64,000 nt of DNA from Sphingopyxis sp. 113P3 (GTDB lineage Bacteria > Pseudomonadota > Alphaproteobacteria > Sphingomonadales > Sphingomonadaceae). The stretch spans positions 1,273,501 to 1,337,500 of the forward strand of contig NZ_CP009452.1 of NCBI RefSeq assembly GCF_001278035.1, written 5' to 3'. The notes beneath the pieces were generated by a model, which was given only the letters and a program-made list of their open reading frames with translations, ran no database searches and had not been told where the DNA came from. This document shows positions 33,752-42,377 of the stretch, piece by piece (position 1 is the stretch's first letter; each line of letters begins with the position of its first letter). Both the position numbers and the translations under genes were made by a program.

Positions 33752-34035
33752 GCGCTTATGAGAGCATCATGCAGGGATTGAACGAGGCGCTGGACCATGC
33801 CCAGGGCAAGGATGTCGGCGCGCGCGTTCACCGGATCGAGGTGCCCAGCGTCGATGTCGCCGCGATCCGCGCCAGCACGGGTCTGTCGCAGGGCGCCTTC
33901 GCGCGCAGCATCGGTGTCGCCAAGGGCACGCTGCTCAACTGGGAGCATGGCCGCAGGCATCCCAGCGGCCCCGCCCAGGTGCTGCTCGCCATGCTCGCGA
34001 AGAAGCCCTCGCTGGTGAGCGAGCTGCTGCGCTGA
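33748..34035 (+). CDS. higA: HigA/NadS-type antitoxin, copy 2
   Basis: A 95-residue XRE antitoxin; the helix-turn-helix lies at about 48-80 (IRASTGLSQGAFARSIGVA, then LLNWEHGRRHPSGPA). It is the second gene of the pair and likely binds the tandem repeats at 33369-33398. Together the pair may stabilise the surrounding island. Confidence 0.88.
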   Translation: MSAYESIMQGLNEALDHAQGKDVGARVHRIEVPSVDVAAIRASTGLSQGAFARSIGVAKGTLLNWEHGRRHPSGPAQVLLAMLAKKPSLVSELLR

Positions 34036-34142
34036 CGGCCTTCATGGCCGACAGCGAAGCAGGGCCGCGATGCTCCGCATCGGACCCGTAATTTGGATAC
34101 ACACCTCACGCACGGGTGCATAACGCTTTTCTGCGGTTTTTC

Positions 34143-34230
34143 GAGAGTGCGATCCGCACTCTCATGGGATGCGCGTGGGTCGGATTGGTGGTTTTCCGCC
34201 GTTTCTTGAGGCTGCGCATCGCACTCTCAT
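34143..34230. repeat. Three copies of GAGAGTGCG around an integrase end
   Basis: GAGAGTGCG at 34143-34151 and its inverse at 34155-34163 make a perfect 9-base palindrome with a 3-base centre. A third copy, inverted, lies at 34220-34228, at the stop codon of the chimeric integrase gene. The arrangement resembles recombinase binding sites or the end of a mobile unit. No gene is visible at 34036-34226. Confidence 0.4.
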
Positions 34231-35087
34231 CCTTCTTCGTCGTCGGCCTCGGCATCGAGCGTGGCGAACAGGGTTTCGCGGGTCTCGCCGGCATCATGCT
34301 GACGGCGCGCAGCGGTGATCGGCCGTCCCGGATGGGTGGCGCTGTGGATCTGCTTGAGCATCCGGATGCTGACCTGGGTGTAGATCTGCGTCGTCGATAG
34401 CTCGGCGTGCCCCAGCATCGCCTGGATGAACCGGATGCCGGCCCCATTCTCCAGCATCAACGTGGCCATCGTATGCCGGAACAGGTGGCAGGAACCGCGC
34501 TTGCCGATGTCGGCGGCATCTACATAATTGCGGACAAGCTGGGTCATGCGATTGGTCGGCAGACCGCGCAGCATGACGCGGCCCGCCCCGACGGGGCCGA
34601 GACGGTCAACCGTACGCACCGACCCGACGTTGATCCGGGTCGATCCGAAAGGGGTTGCGGCGGTAATACCCGCAGCCACTTCGCCTGGAGTGACAACTTC
34701 GGTCGAGACACTCGCGAGGTCGATCACGATATCGCCGTCGGCTTCGACGGCGGCTCCGCTCGCGTCGCGTGTGGAGATTGAGGTCCCGGAGCCGTTGATG
34801 GCGACTGCGCCGCCCGTCCCGAACCCGGAAATGGCGATGATTCCGGCTTCGCCGACCACGGGAGCCAGAGACAGGCCATCTCCAAGATCCAGAATGATAT
34901 TGCCAGCTGCGTCATATCGAATGCCCTCGGGGTAGGCAGCGCCGTCCGACGGGCAGAAGACTTGCCCATCGATCAGCGGCCCGCAGGCGTCTTGCTGCTG
35001 GGCGGCGGCCGAATGCGCCCACAGCAGCGTCGCAAGCGCTCCGAGACTGGCGGCCGCAATATTGCGGCGTGTGCGGCTGGAAATCAT
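34227..35087 (-). CDS. Chimeric ORF: autotransporter-like N-terminus fused to integrase C-terminus
   Basis: A single 286-residue open frame made of two unrelated parts. Residues 1-30 are a signal peptide (ending HSAAA) and about 31-170 are a Gly/Ala/Val-rich passenger-like repeat region ([20 protein letters not shown] and similar). From about residue 175 the sequence is the catalytic C-terminus of a tyrosine recombinase: [12 protein letters not shown] (H201, R204), [16 protein letters not shown] (H227, Y236). The switch is near 34570. Neither half is complete: the autotransporter lacks its barrel and the integrase lacks its N-terminal domain and first Arg. Probably a non-functional fusion from a deletion, but still in frame. 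Confidence 0.7.
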   Translation of the reverse strand: MISSRTRRNIAAASLGALATLLWAHSAAAQQQDACGPLIDGQVFCPSDGAAYPEGIRYDAAGNIILDLGDGLSLAPVVGEAGIIAISGFGTGGAVAINGSGTSISTRDASGAAVEADGDIVIDLASVSTEVVTPGEVAAGITAATPFGSTRINVGSVRTVDRLGPVGAGRVMLRGLPTNRMTQLVRNYVDAADIGKRGSCHLFRHTMATLMLENGAGIRFIQAMLGHAELSTTQIYTQVSIRMLKQIHSATHPGRPITAARRQHDAGETRETLFATLDAEADDEEG

Positions 35088-35375
35088 CTCTCATCCCTTT
35101 CTTTTCTCAGCGCGAGCTGAAGGTTTGAAAGAAAGACACCGCCGCTTGCGCGCACCCGTACATGATCGGAAAATTCTTTCGCGGCGGATCGAAGATGAAC
35201 GCTTCCGCCCGGGTGCGATGCCCTGCACCGTCTATCGGCGTGCGACCAAAGCATAGGTCGCCTCGATCCTTGGCACGATGCACAAGCGGGTTTCCAAAGC
35301 GCAATATGCCCCTGTCCGGTCCTCGCGTCGGGGATCGGGATCTTGCGGCAACGTCGGCCAGTCAGAGGATATCAT

Positions 35376-36347
35376 ATGGCGATTTTGGAAGACTTCATGC
35401 TCAACCGCCGTTCCTTCGTCGCCGCGGGTAGCGCGGCCGCGATCGCGACCAGTCTCAATGGGTCGATTTCGGCCTTCGGCGCACCTCTCCCTTCCGCAAA
35501 TCAAGGAGCACATCCGATGAATTTCATTACCGCCGCCGAAGGCGTGCAGATTTTCTACAAGGATTGGGGGCCGCGCGATGCGCAGCCGCTCGTCTTCCAT
35601 CACGGCTGGCCGCTGACCGCCGACGAATGGGACAACCAGCTCCTCTTCTTCCTGTCGCAAGGCTACCGCGTGATCGCGCACGACCGGCGGGGCCATGGCC
35701 GCTCGACCCAGACCGATACCGGTAACGACATGGACACCTACGCCGCCGATGTGGCGGCGCTGGTGGCGGCGCTTGATCTCAAGGGCGCGGTGCATATCGG
35801 CCATTCGACCGGCGGCGGCGAAGCTGCTCATTATGCTGCACGCGCCAAACCGGGTGCGGTTTCGAAACTGATCCTCGTCGGCGCCGTGCCGCCGGTAATG
35901 GTGAAGAAGGCGAGCAACCCCGGCGGGCTGCCCATCGACGTCTTCGACGGGTTCCGCAAGGCGCTCGCCGCCGATCGCTCGCAATTCTATATCGATGTCG
36001 CTTCGGGACCCTTCTACGGCTTCAACCGCGACGGCGCGACGATCAGCAAGGGCCTGATCCAGAACTGGTGGCGTCAGGGCATGGTCGGCAGCGCGAAGGC
36101 GCATTACGACTGCATCAAGGCCTTCTCCGAGACTGATTTCACCGACGATCTGAAAAAGATCGCCGTGCCGACGCTCGTCATGCACGGCACCGACGACCAG
36201 GTCGTTCCCTATGCGGATTCGGCGCCCTTGTCGGCGAAGCTTCTCGCGAAGGGCGTGCTCAAATCATACGAGGGCTATCCGCACGGCATGGCCGCTGTTC
36301 ACGCCGAGGTCATCAACAAGGATATGCTCGCCTTCATTCGCGGATGA
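35376..36347 (+). CDS. Alpha/beta hydrolase, non-haem chloroperoxidase type
   Basis: A 323-residue hydrolase from ATG 35376 (AGAGGAT five bases upstream). Residues 8-35 are a Tat-type leader with NRRSFVAAG. The hydrolase core has HHGWPL, the nucleophile S144 in GHSTGGG, HGTDDQVVPY (Asp) and YPHGMAAVH (His), the triad of cofactor-free haloperoxidases/esterases. A second ATG at 35517 has AAGGAG eight bases upstream and would give a 276-residue cytoplasmic form, the usual length of this family. Both exported and cytoplasmic products are possible. Confidence 0.88.
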   Translation: MAILEDFMLNRRSFVAAGSAAAIATSLNGSISAFGAPLPSANQGAHPMNFITAAEGVQIFYKDWGPRDAQPLVFHHGWPLTADEWDNQLLFFLSQGYRVIAHDRRGHGRSTQTDTGNDMDTYAADVAALVAALDLKGAVHIGHSTGGGEAAHYAARAKPGAVSKLILVGAVPPVMVKKASNPGGLPIDVFDGFRKALAADRSQFYIDVASGPFYGFNRDGATISKGLIQNWWRQGMVGSAKAHYDCIKAFSETDFTDDLKKIAVPTLVMHGTDDQVVPYADSAPLSAKLLAKGVLKSYEGYPHGMAAVHAEVINKDMLAFIRG

Positions 36348-36481
36348 GCGCGCGCGGCCGGGGCGGGATATTCTTCGCCTCGGCCTCCCTGCGGCCCGGA
36401 GCGGGTCGCGGCCTCATCTTCTCAACCAAACGTATCACCGCTCAAACGATTGCGGCGACCAGCCCGCTCCCGGAGGCGTCC

Positions 36482-37186
36482 ATGGGACAATATGTCGATA
36501 TCGAGCTCGATGGCGGATCAACCCGCGCTTTCGTCGAGCATCCGCCTTCCGGCAAGGGGCCGGTCGTCCTCCTCCTGCACGAGGTTTTCGGTCTGAACGA
36601 CGATATGCGCGCGAGCTGTCGAGAGTTGGCCGATCAGGGTTTTCTGGCTGTCGCCCCGGAACTTTTCTGGCGACAGGAGCACGGCGTGGATCTCTCGCCG
36701 CGGACGCCGGCCGACGTCGGCAGAGCAATCGCGCTTTATGAAATCTACGATCGCGACCAAGGCGCAGAGGATATCGCGGCCGTCATGGAATTCGCCGCGA
36801 CGACTCCCGGTGCCTCCGGAAAGACTGGGCTGGTCGGCTACTGTCTCGGCGGATTGATGGCCTATCTCGTCAGCGCCCGCCACGGTGCGGATGCTGCCGT
36901 TGCCTATTATCCGGGGATGGCCGAGAATTATCTCTCCGAAGCAAACAAGATCCAAAGCCCCTTGATGATTCATCTTGGCGGCGATGACGAATATATTTCG
37001 CAAGAAGCGCAAAGGTTGGTCAGCGCCGCCGTTGCTGCGAACCCCGCCGTTCTGGTCCACGCTTATCCCGGATGCGGACATGCGTTCGCGCGGCATTCGG
37101 GCGATCGCTACGACGCCAGTGCCGCGGCCCTCGCCAACGCCCGCACCTGGCGCTTCATGAAAGACCATTTGATCGCCGAGGCCTGA
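36482..37186 (+). CDS. Dienelactone hydrolase family protein
   Basis: A 234-residue alpha/beta hydrolase. [10 protein letters not shown] gives the family Glu (E34 region), GYCLGG gives the nucleophile C121, and GCGHAFARH the histidine, with GGDDEYI as the acid element. Dienelactone hydrolases open lactones in chloroaromatic degradation, but many relatives have other substrates. The start at 36482 is preceded by GGAGG and is preferred to frames that begin inside the previous gene. It lies 134 bases after the chloroperoxidase. Confidence 0.9.
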   Translation: MGQYVDIELDGGSTRAFVEHPPSGKGPVVLLLHEVFGLNDDMRASCRELADQGFLAVAPELFWRQEHGVDLSPRTPADVGRAIALYEIYDRDQGAEDIAAVMEFAATTPGASGKTGLVGYCLGGLMAYLVSARHGADAAVAYYPGMAENYLSEANKIQSPLMIHLGGDDEYISQEAQRLVSAAVAANPAVLVHAYPGCGHAFARHSGDRYDASAAALANARTWRFMKDHLIAEA

Positions 37187-37286
37187 TGTGCGGCCAGAAT
37201 CCGGGTTTTCGGAAAAACGCACCAAGGGCCTTGCCGGCCGGCGCAATGATCCCGCTTCTCTCTCTCCTACCCGAATGGACCATGAT

Positions 37287-38729
37287 ATGACTGACATCGA
37301 TCGCCGCATGACGCTCGCCAATGGCGCGCCTGTCGCCGACAATCTCAACATCAAGACAGCCGGGCCGCGCGGTCCCGCTCTGCTCGACGATATCTGGCTG
37401 ATCGAGAAGCTTGCCCATTTCGACCGCGAGGTCATCCCCGAACGCCGCATGCACGCCAAGGGATGGGGTGCATATGGCTGCTTCACCGTCACGCACGATA
37501 TCAGCCGCTACACCAAGGCGAGGATTTTTTCCGACATAGGCAAGAAGACCGATCTCTTCATGCGCTTCTCGACCGTGGCGGGCGAGCGGGGCGCGGCCGA
37601 TGCCGAGCGCGACATTCGCGGTTTCGCGGTCAAATTCTATACCGAGGAGGGCAATTGGGACATGGTCGGCAACAACACGCCGGTCTTCTTCTTTCGCGAC
37701 CCGCTGCGCTTTCCTGATCTCAACCATGCGATCAAGCGCGACCCGCGCACCGGTTTGCGCTCGGCCGACAGCAATTGGGACTTCTGGACCCTGCTGCCCG
37801 AGGCGCTGCACCAGGTCACGATCGTGATGTCCGATCGCGGCATCCCGAAGAGTCTGCGCCATATGCACGGCTTCGGGAGCCACACCTATTCGATGATCAA
37901 CGCCGAGGGCGAGCGCGTGTGGGTGAAGTTCCACTTCCGCACCCAGCAGGGGATCGAGAACCTGAGTGATGCGGATGCCGCGGCGCTGATCGCCGGCGAT
38001 CGGGAAAGCCACGGCCGCGACCTCCTCAATGCCATCGACAGCGGCAATTTTCCCAAATGGACGCTCTTCATCCAGGTGATGACCGAGAAGCAGGCGCGCA
38101 CCCACAAGCACAACCCCTTCGATCTCACCAAGGTCTGGCCCAAGGGCGACTATCCATTGATTGAGGTCGGCGAGATGGAACTCAATCGCTATCCCGACAA
38201 TTTCTTCGCTGAAGTCGAGCAGGCGGCCTTTTCACCCTCCAATATCGTGCCCGGCATCGGCTTCTCACCCGACAAGATGCTGCAGGCACGGCTCTTTTCC
38301 TATCCCGACGCCGCCCGCTACCGGCTCGGGGTTAATCACAGCCATATTCCCGTCAATGCACCGCGCTGCCCCTATCACAGCTATCACCGCGACGGAGCGA
38401 TGCGTTTCGACGGCAACCTCGGCGCGACGCCGAGCTATTGGCCGAACAGCAAGGGGGAATGGATGGGCGATGACCCCGCGCTCGCCCAGCCGCCGCTCGC
38501 GCTCGAGGGCGCCGCGGCGCATTGGGACCACCGCGCCGACGATGATCATTATGAGCAGCCGGGCAACCTGTTCCGGCTGATGTCGCCCGTGCAGCAGCAA
38601 CTGCTGTTCGACAATACCGCCCGCGCGATGGGCGATGCGCGGGTCGACGTGAAGCGGCGCCATATCGAAAACTGCACCCGCGCTGACCCGGCCTATGGGG
38701 CAGGGGTCGCGAAAGCATTGGGGCTTTAG
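37287..38729 (+). CDS. katA: Monofunctional haem catalase (clade 3)
   Basis: A 480-residue small-subunit catalase that converts hydrogen peroxide to water and oxygen. [16 protein letters not shown] is the usual N-terminus; the catalytic H56 is in [25 protein letters not shown] and [11 protein letters not shown] line the haem channel; the axial Tyr lies in [15 protein letters not shown] use ATG 37287; an ATG at 37275 would add four residues. There is no signal peptide. The two preceding hydrolases run in the same direction but may be separately expressed. Confidence 0.96.
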   Translation: MTDIDRRMTLANGAPVADNLNIKTAGPRGPALLDDIWLIEKLAHFDREVIPERRMHAKGWGAYGCFTVTHDISRYTKARIFSDIGKKTDLFMRFSTVAGERGAADAERDIRGFAVKFYTEEGNWDMVGNNTPVFFFRDPLRFPDLNHAIKRDPRTGLRSADSNWDFWTLLPEALHQVTIVMSDRGIPKSLRHMHGFGSHTYSMINAEGERVWVKFHFRTQQGIENLSDADAAALIAGDRESHGRDLLNAIDSGNFPKWTLFIQVMTEKQARTHKHNPFDLTKVWPKGDYPLIEVGEMELNRYPDNFFAEVEQAAFSPSNIVPGIGFSPDKMLQARLFSYPDAARYRLGVNHSHIPVNAPRCPYHSYHRDGAMRFDGNLGATPSYWPNSKGEWMGDDPALAQPPLALEGAAAHWDHRADDDHYEQPGNLFRLMSPVQQQLLFDNTARAMGDARVDVKRRHIENCTRADPAYGAGVAKALGL

Positions 38730-38744
38730 AAGAGGGAGGCGCCG

Positions 38745-38760
38745 AATGGGTGTGCCCATT
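38745..38760 (+). terminator. Hairpin after catalase
   Basis: Perfect 6-base arms AATGGG (38745-38750) and CCCATT (38755-38760) with a TGTG loop, 16 bases after the catalase stop. There is no T-run, so it is a weak terminator candidate. The rest of the 175-base gap to the LOG gene shows nothing else. Confidence 0.35.
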
Positions 38761-38904
38761 GGATGATCCTTCAGAAACTCGTACCCCGCGCGCCCGCGTC
38801 CATTCGCCACCTGCCTATACGTGGGCGGGAGCTGACCTGATCTTGGGTAGAATTTCGCGGCGTACCGAGGCCTTCTAAGATCCTTCCTTTTGAAAGAGCG
38901 AAAG

Positions 38905-39495
38905 ATGAGCGGCATGCAGCGGATTTGCGTGTTTACGGGTTCGAACCATGGCGTGCGCGAGGACTATCGCTTAGCCGCGGCGGCCTTCGGACGGCTCCTC
39001 GCCGAAGAGGGTATCGGCCTGGTTTATGGGGGCGCCGCTGTCGGCCTCATGGGCACGGTCGCCGACGCGGCGATGGCCGCGGGAGGCGAAGTGATTGGCG
39101 TCATCCCGCAGGCGCTCGTCGAGCATGAGGTCGCGCATCCGGCGCTCGCCGATCTGCGGATCGTCGGCTCGATGCACGAACGCAAGGCGCTGATGGCCGA
39201 GCTTTCCGATGGTTTCGTCGCGATGCCGGGCGGCATCGGAACCTTTGAGGAAATTTTCGAAATCTGGACATGGGCGCAGCTCGGCAGTCACGCAAAGCCC
39301 TGCGGCCTTCTCAACATCGCGGGCTATTACGACAAGCTGCTCGAATTCCTCGAGCACAGCGTTGCGGAAGCCTTTTTAAAGCCCGGTCATCTAGGCGTGC
39401 TTCAGGTCGCCAACACCCCCGGTGACATGCTGGCCTCCCTTCGCGACTATGTCCCCGCTGGAGAAACCAAGTGGATCGCGCGGTCCGAGCGCTAA
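38905..39495 (+). CDS. LOG-family (TIGR00730-type) phosphoribohydrolase
   Basis: A 196-residue Rossmann-fold protein of the LOG/lysine-decarboxylase-like family. GGAAVGLMGTVADAA is the nucleotide-binding loop, SMHERKALMAELSDGF and PGGIGTFEEIFE carry the family signature with the catalytic Arg/Glu. Family members release cytokinin-like bases or free ribose-5-phosphate from nucleoside monophosphates. The ATG at 38905 is chosen because the fold begins at MQRICVFTGSNHG. Confidence 0.9.
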   Translation: MSGMQRICVFTGSNHGVREDYRLAAAAFGRLLAEEGIGLVYGGAAVGLMGTVADAAMAAGGEVIGVIPQALVEHEVAHPALADLRIVGSMHERKALMAELSDGFVAMPGGIGTFEEIFEIWTWAQLGSHAKPCGLLNIAGYYDKLLEFLEHSVAEAFLKPGHLGVLQVANTPGDMLASLRDYVPAGETKWIARSER

Positions 39496-39542
39496 GGGTG
39501 CCACGAGGGACCGGAATCATGCCGCTTGCCACGAGCGATGCG

Positions 39543-40550
39543 TTATTGGAGATCTTCGGCCGCTAATGCTTTGCTGCCTGCGCTCGCGAATAGCGCAGCG
39601 CCGCGCCCCGCATTGCGATCGAAGCCGGCGGTCTCGACGGCGGATGAGGATTGTTCGGCAATGCTGCTCGGGGGCAGGCCTCGCTCGCGCTTGAAGGCTT
39701 GGCTGAAAGCGGCTTCGGACGCATAGCCGAGCGCGTGCGCGACCTGGGCCACGCGCGCGCCGCCTGCCAGCTTCTGCTCGGCGAGGTGCATCCGCCATTT
39801 GGTGAGATAAGCGACTGGCGGGATGCCCGTGATGGCCTTGAAGCGTTGCGAAAACGCCGTGCGCGACATTCCCGTGAGGCGGGCGAGTTCTTCGACATGC
39901 CAACCATGCTCGGGCCGGTCGTGGAGATGCTTGATCGCCGGCCCGATGCGCTGGTCGGTAACCCCCCGCAGCCAGCCAACCGCACCTTCACCCGTTTCCT
40001 CAAGATGATATCGCAGAACGTCGAGGATGATGAGCTGCGCGAGCTGCCCGATCGCGCCGCCGCCGCCGATGCGCCCCTCGCGTACCTCGGCGTCGAGTCG
40101 CCTGATCATTGCGCGCACGCCCGCGGCGGCCGACCGGTCACGGCCAAGCTTGATCGCGGCAGGCAGGATATCGATGAGAAGATGTCCGCGATTGCGATCG
40201 AGGGCGACATGCCCGCCGATCATGCGCACGCCGGTCGACGTGCCGATCTTTCCGATACCGCTTCCGGCGTCGGTGAAGACTTCGGATGCATCGAGCGGGG
40301 TGGCGGCGAGGTTCCCCGCGAGCACGAATGGCAGCGTGCCGTTGAGAAGCAGTACGTCGCCGCCTTCGAGGGGGAGGGCCGGGGTCTCGTCGGAGTAGAC
40401 CCACGCCGACCCTTGCAACATGGCGACGAACTTCAATCCATCGGGCGCCGGGCAACGAACCGCCCAATCGCCGCCCGCGACGAGGGCGCTCGTCACGATC
40501 ATGCGCGGGTCGATCAGCGCGATAAGATCGGAAATCGGGTCATTATGCAT
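39543..40550 (-). CDS. AraC-family regulator with cupin-type N-terminal domain
   Basis: A 335-residue regulator. The N-terminal half is the AraC-binding-like cupin domain (GLKFVAMLQGSAWV, GGDVLLLNGTLPFVL). The C-terminal double helix-turn-helix includes LARLTGMSRTAFSQRFKAI and VAHALGYASEAAFSQAFKRE, followed by a longer-than-usual Ala/Ser-rich tail of about 45 residues. It is divergent from the SDR gene, with 93 bases between the two starts, and probably regulates it. Confidence 0.9.
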   Translation of the reverse strand: MHNDPISDLIALIDPRMIVTSALVAGGDWAVRCPAPDGLKFVAMLQGSAWVYSDETPALPLEGGDVLLLNGTLPFVLAGNLAATPLDASEVFTDAGSGIGKIGTSTGVRMIGGHVALDRNRGHLLIDILPAAIKLGRDRSAAAGVRAMIRRLDAEVREGRIGGGGAIGQLAQLIILDVLRYHLEETGEGAVGWLRGVTDQRIGPAIKHLHDRPEHGWHVEELARLTGMSRTAFSQRFKAITGIPPVAYLTKWRMHLAEQKLAGGARVAQVAHALGYASEAAFSQAFKRERGLPPSSIAEQSSSAVETAGFDRNAGRGAALFASAGSKALAAEDLQ

Positions 40551-40643
40551 ATTGAACGATCGCGATGAATTGCTGTCGAACCGAAGATGGTGATCGCGGC
40601 GCTGCGTGACTAGCTCCTTTCTCGAAGAAAGGACGATTAATCC

Positions 40644-41609
40644 ATGATCCAGAAACCGCTGGGCTCCGCCTTCGGAGCCTCCTCCACCGCCGCCGATGTC
40701 ATCGAAGGCCATGATCTCGCCGGTCGAAACGCGATCGTTACCGGCGGCGCCGCGGGGCTCGGCCTCGAAACCGTCCGGATGCTGGCAAGGGCAGGCGCAC
40801 GCGTGATCGTGCCGGCGCGATCGCGCGCGCGGGCGGAGAAGGCGCTGAGCGGTATCGCCAACGTCGAAATCGCCGAAATGAACCTCGCCGATCCTCAATC
40901 GGTGGGCACCTTCGCCCGTGACATTGTCGCTGCAGCCCTTCCGTTGCATATCCTCGTCAACAGCGCGGGTATCATGGCGACGCCGTTCGAGCGCGATCGC
41001 CGCGGCAACGAGATGCAGTTTTCTGCCAATCACCTCGGTCATTTTCAGCTAGCCTGCGGCCTGCGGCGCAATCTTGCGGCCGCAGGTGGGGCGCGGATCG
41101 TCGCGCTCTCGTCGCGCGGCCATTTTTACGGTGGGGTCGATTTCGACGATCCGAACTTCACCGCGCGGCCCTATGATGCGACCCTCGCCTATGCCCAGGC
41201 TAAAACGGCGAACGCGCTTTTCGCATTGGGCGCCGATCGGCGCTGGGCCGAAGACGGCATACGGGCCTTCTCGGTCCATCCCGGCGGGATCGTGACCGGC
41301 CTTTCGAAGCATCTTCCGGTCGAGATCATCCGGCAATATGGCGCGATCGACGATGAAGGAAACCCTGTCATCGACCCCGAAAATGACAAGAAAAACGTGG
41401 GGCAGGGGGCTGCCACCCAGCTCTGGTGCGCGGTTGCTCCCGAGCTCGCAGGCCATGGCGGCGTCTATTGCGAGGATTGCGATATCGCGCTCCCTTCGCC
41501 GGCAGAATCGGAGGTGCTCCGCGGCGTCAAACCCTGGGCATCCGATCCCGAGCTTGCCGACCGTTTATGGACCTTGAGCGAGACATTGGCTCCGACCAGC
41601 CAGGCTTAG
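40644..41609 (+). CDS. SDR-family oxidoreductase (retinol-dehydrogenase-like)
   Basis: A 321-residue classical short-chain dehydrogenase. The cofactor motif is TGGAAGLG (33-40), the structural NSAGIM follows, and the catalytic YAQAK is near 190 after VALSSRGHF. A basic residue after the second strand (RSRARAE) suggests NADP preference. It is larger than the 250-residue core, like the retinol-dehydrogenase/protochlorophyllide-reductase-like group. Probably controlled by the divergent AraC regulator; substrate unknown. Confidence 0.9.
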   Translation: MIQKPLGSAFGASSTAADVIEGHDLAGRNAIVTGGAAGLGLETVRMLARAGARVIVPARSRARAEKALSGIANVEIAEMNLADPQSVGTFARDIVAAALPLHILVNSAGIMATPFERDRRGNEMQFSANHLGHFQLACGLRRNLAAAGGARIVALSSRGHFYGGVDFDDPNFTARPYDATLAYAQAKTANALFALGADRRWAEDGIRAFSVHPGGIVTGLSKHLPVEIIRQYGAIDDEGNPVIDPENDKKNVGQGAATQLWCAVAPELAGHGGVYCEDCDIALPSPAESEVLRGVKPWASDPELADRLWTLSETLAPTSQA

Positions 41610-41663
41610 AGGCTCCAGAACTGAGCTGAGGACGCTGATCCGACGACTGCACGAATTTCCCGA

Positions 41664-42287
41664 TTAGCCCCGGTGGCCGAGCCCGGTCAGGAAGATGTTG
41701 ACGGCGGAAGAGACAAGCGCGGTCCGTTCGGCTTCGGTCGGTACGGGGCGCAATCCCAGCAGCACCTGGAGATGGAGGTTGCCGCGGATCATGCCGACGA
41801 AATGGTCGGCGGCGGCCGGCGCGTCGCATGGGCCGATCTCGCCGCGCTGCTCGGCTGCGGCAAGCACCTTTGCGAGTGTCGTGCTCGCGAGACCCGGGCC
41901 TAGATCGTAGAAGCGGCGCACCAGATCCGGAAAGCGCGCATATTCGGTCGTTACGATGCGGTAGATGCCGAGGAGTGCGGGGGACAGCGAGATGTCGATG
42001 AGCTGGCGGCCGAAGGCGAGGAGCATCGACTGGAGCCCGCCGGGCCCCGGATCGTCCAGCGAGAGCGCCGCGAGCGCGCGCCCGGCATGATCGGACACGA
42101 TCGCGGTGAGCAGCCCCTCCTTGTTGCCGAACTGATCATAGATATTGCGTTTCGAACCGCCTGCGCGCTCGATGATGTCGTCAATGCGTGTCGCGGCATA
42201 GCCCTGCTCGAAAAAGATCGCCGCGGCCGCTTCGAGGAGCGCCTCACGCCCCACCTTGCCTCGATTTTCGGACGTGCCCCCACTCAC
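41664..42287 (-). CDS. TetR-family repressor of the efflux operon
   Basis: A 207-residue TetR protein. The helix-turn-helix is at about 14-60 (ALLEAAAAIFFEQGYAAT, IIERAGGSKRNIYDQF). The C-terminal TetR ligand domain contains the pattern typical of efflux repressors. It is divergent from the HlyD-MFS-NodT operon with 90 bases between starts. Two near-identical palindromes in this gap (42323-42340 and 42351-42368) are its likely operators. Confidence 0.92.
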   Translation of the reverse strand: MSGGTSENRGKVGREALLEAAAAIFFEQGYAATRIDDIIERAGGSKRNIYDQFGNKEGLLTAIVSDHAGRALAALSLDDPGPGGLQSMLLAFGRQLIDISLSPALLGIYRIVTTEYARFPDLVRRFYDLGPGLASTTLAKVLAAAEQRGEIGPCDAPAAADHFVGMIRGNLHLQVLLGLRPVPTEAERTALVSSAVNIFLTGLGHRG

Positions 42288-42317
42288 AGTCGATACTCTC
42301 CTCTACTTCTGGATAGA

Positions 42318-42368
42318 TTGACCGGTAATGATCGTTACCGTATAGGTCAACGGTAACGTCCATTACCG
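42318..42368 (+). promoter_or_regulatory. Efflux-operon promoter with two TetR operators
   Basis: A sigma-70-like promoter has -35 TTGACC (42318-42323), a 17-base spacer and -10 TATAGG (42341-42346). The palindrome CGGTAA-N6-TTACCG occurs at 42323-42340, filling the spacer exactly, and again at 42351-42368, just after the expected start site. The two are 28 bases apart. Binding at the first would block polymerase and at the second block clearance. GGAGG after the second operator is the HlyD ribosome-binding site. Confidence 0.8.
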
Positions 42369-42377
42369 GAGGCGATC

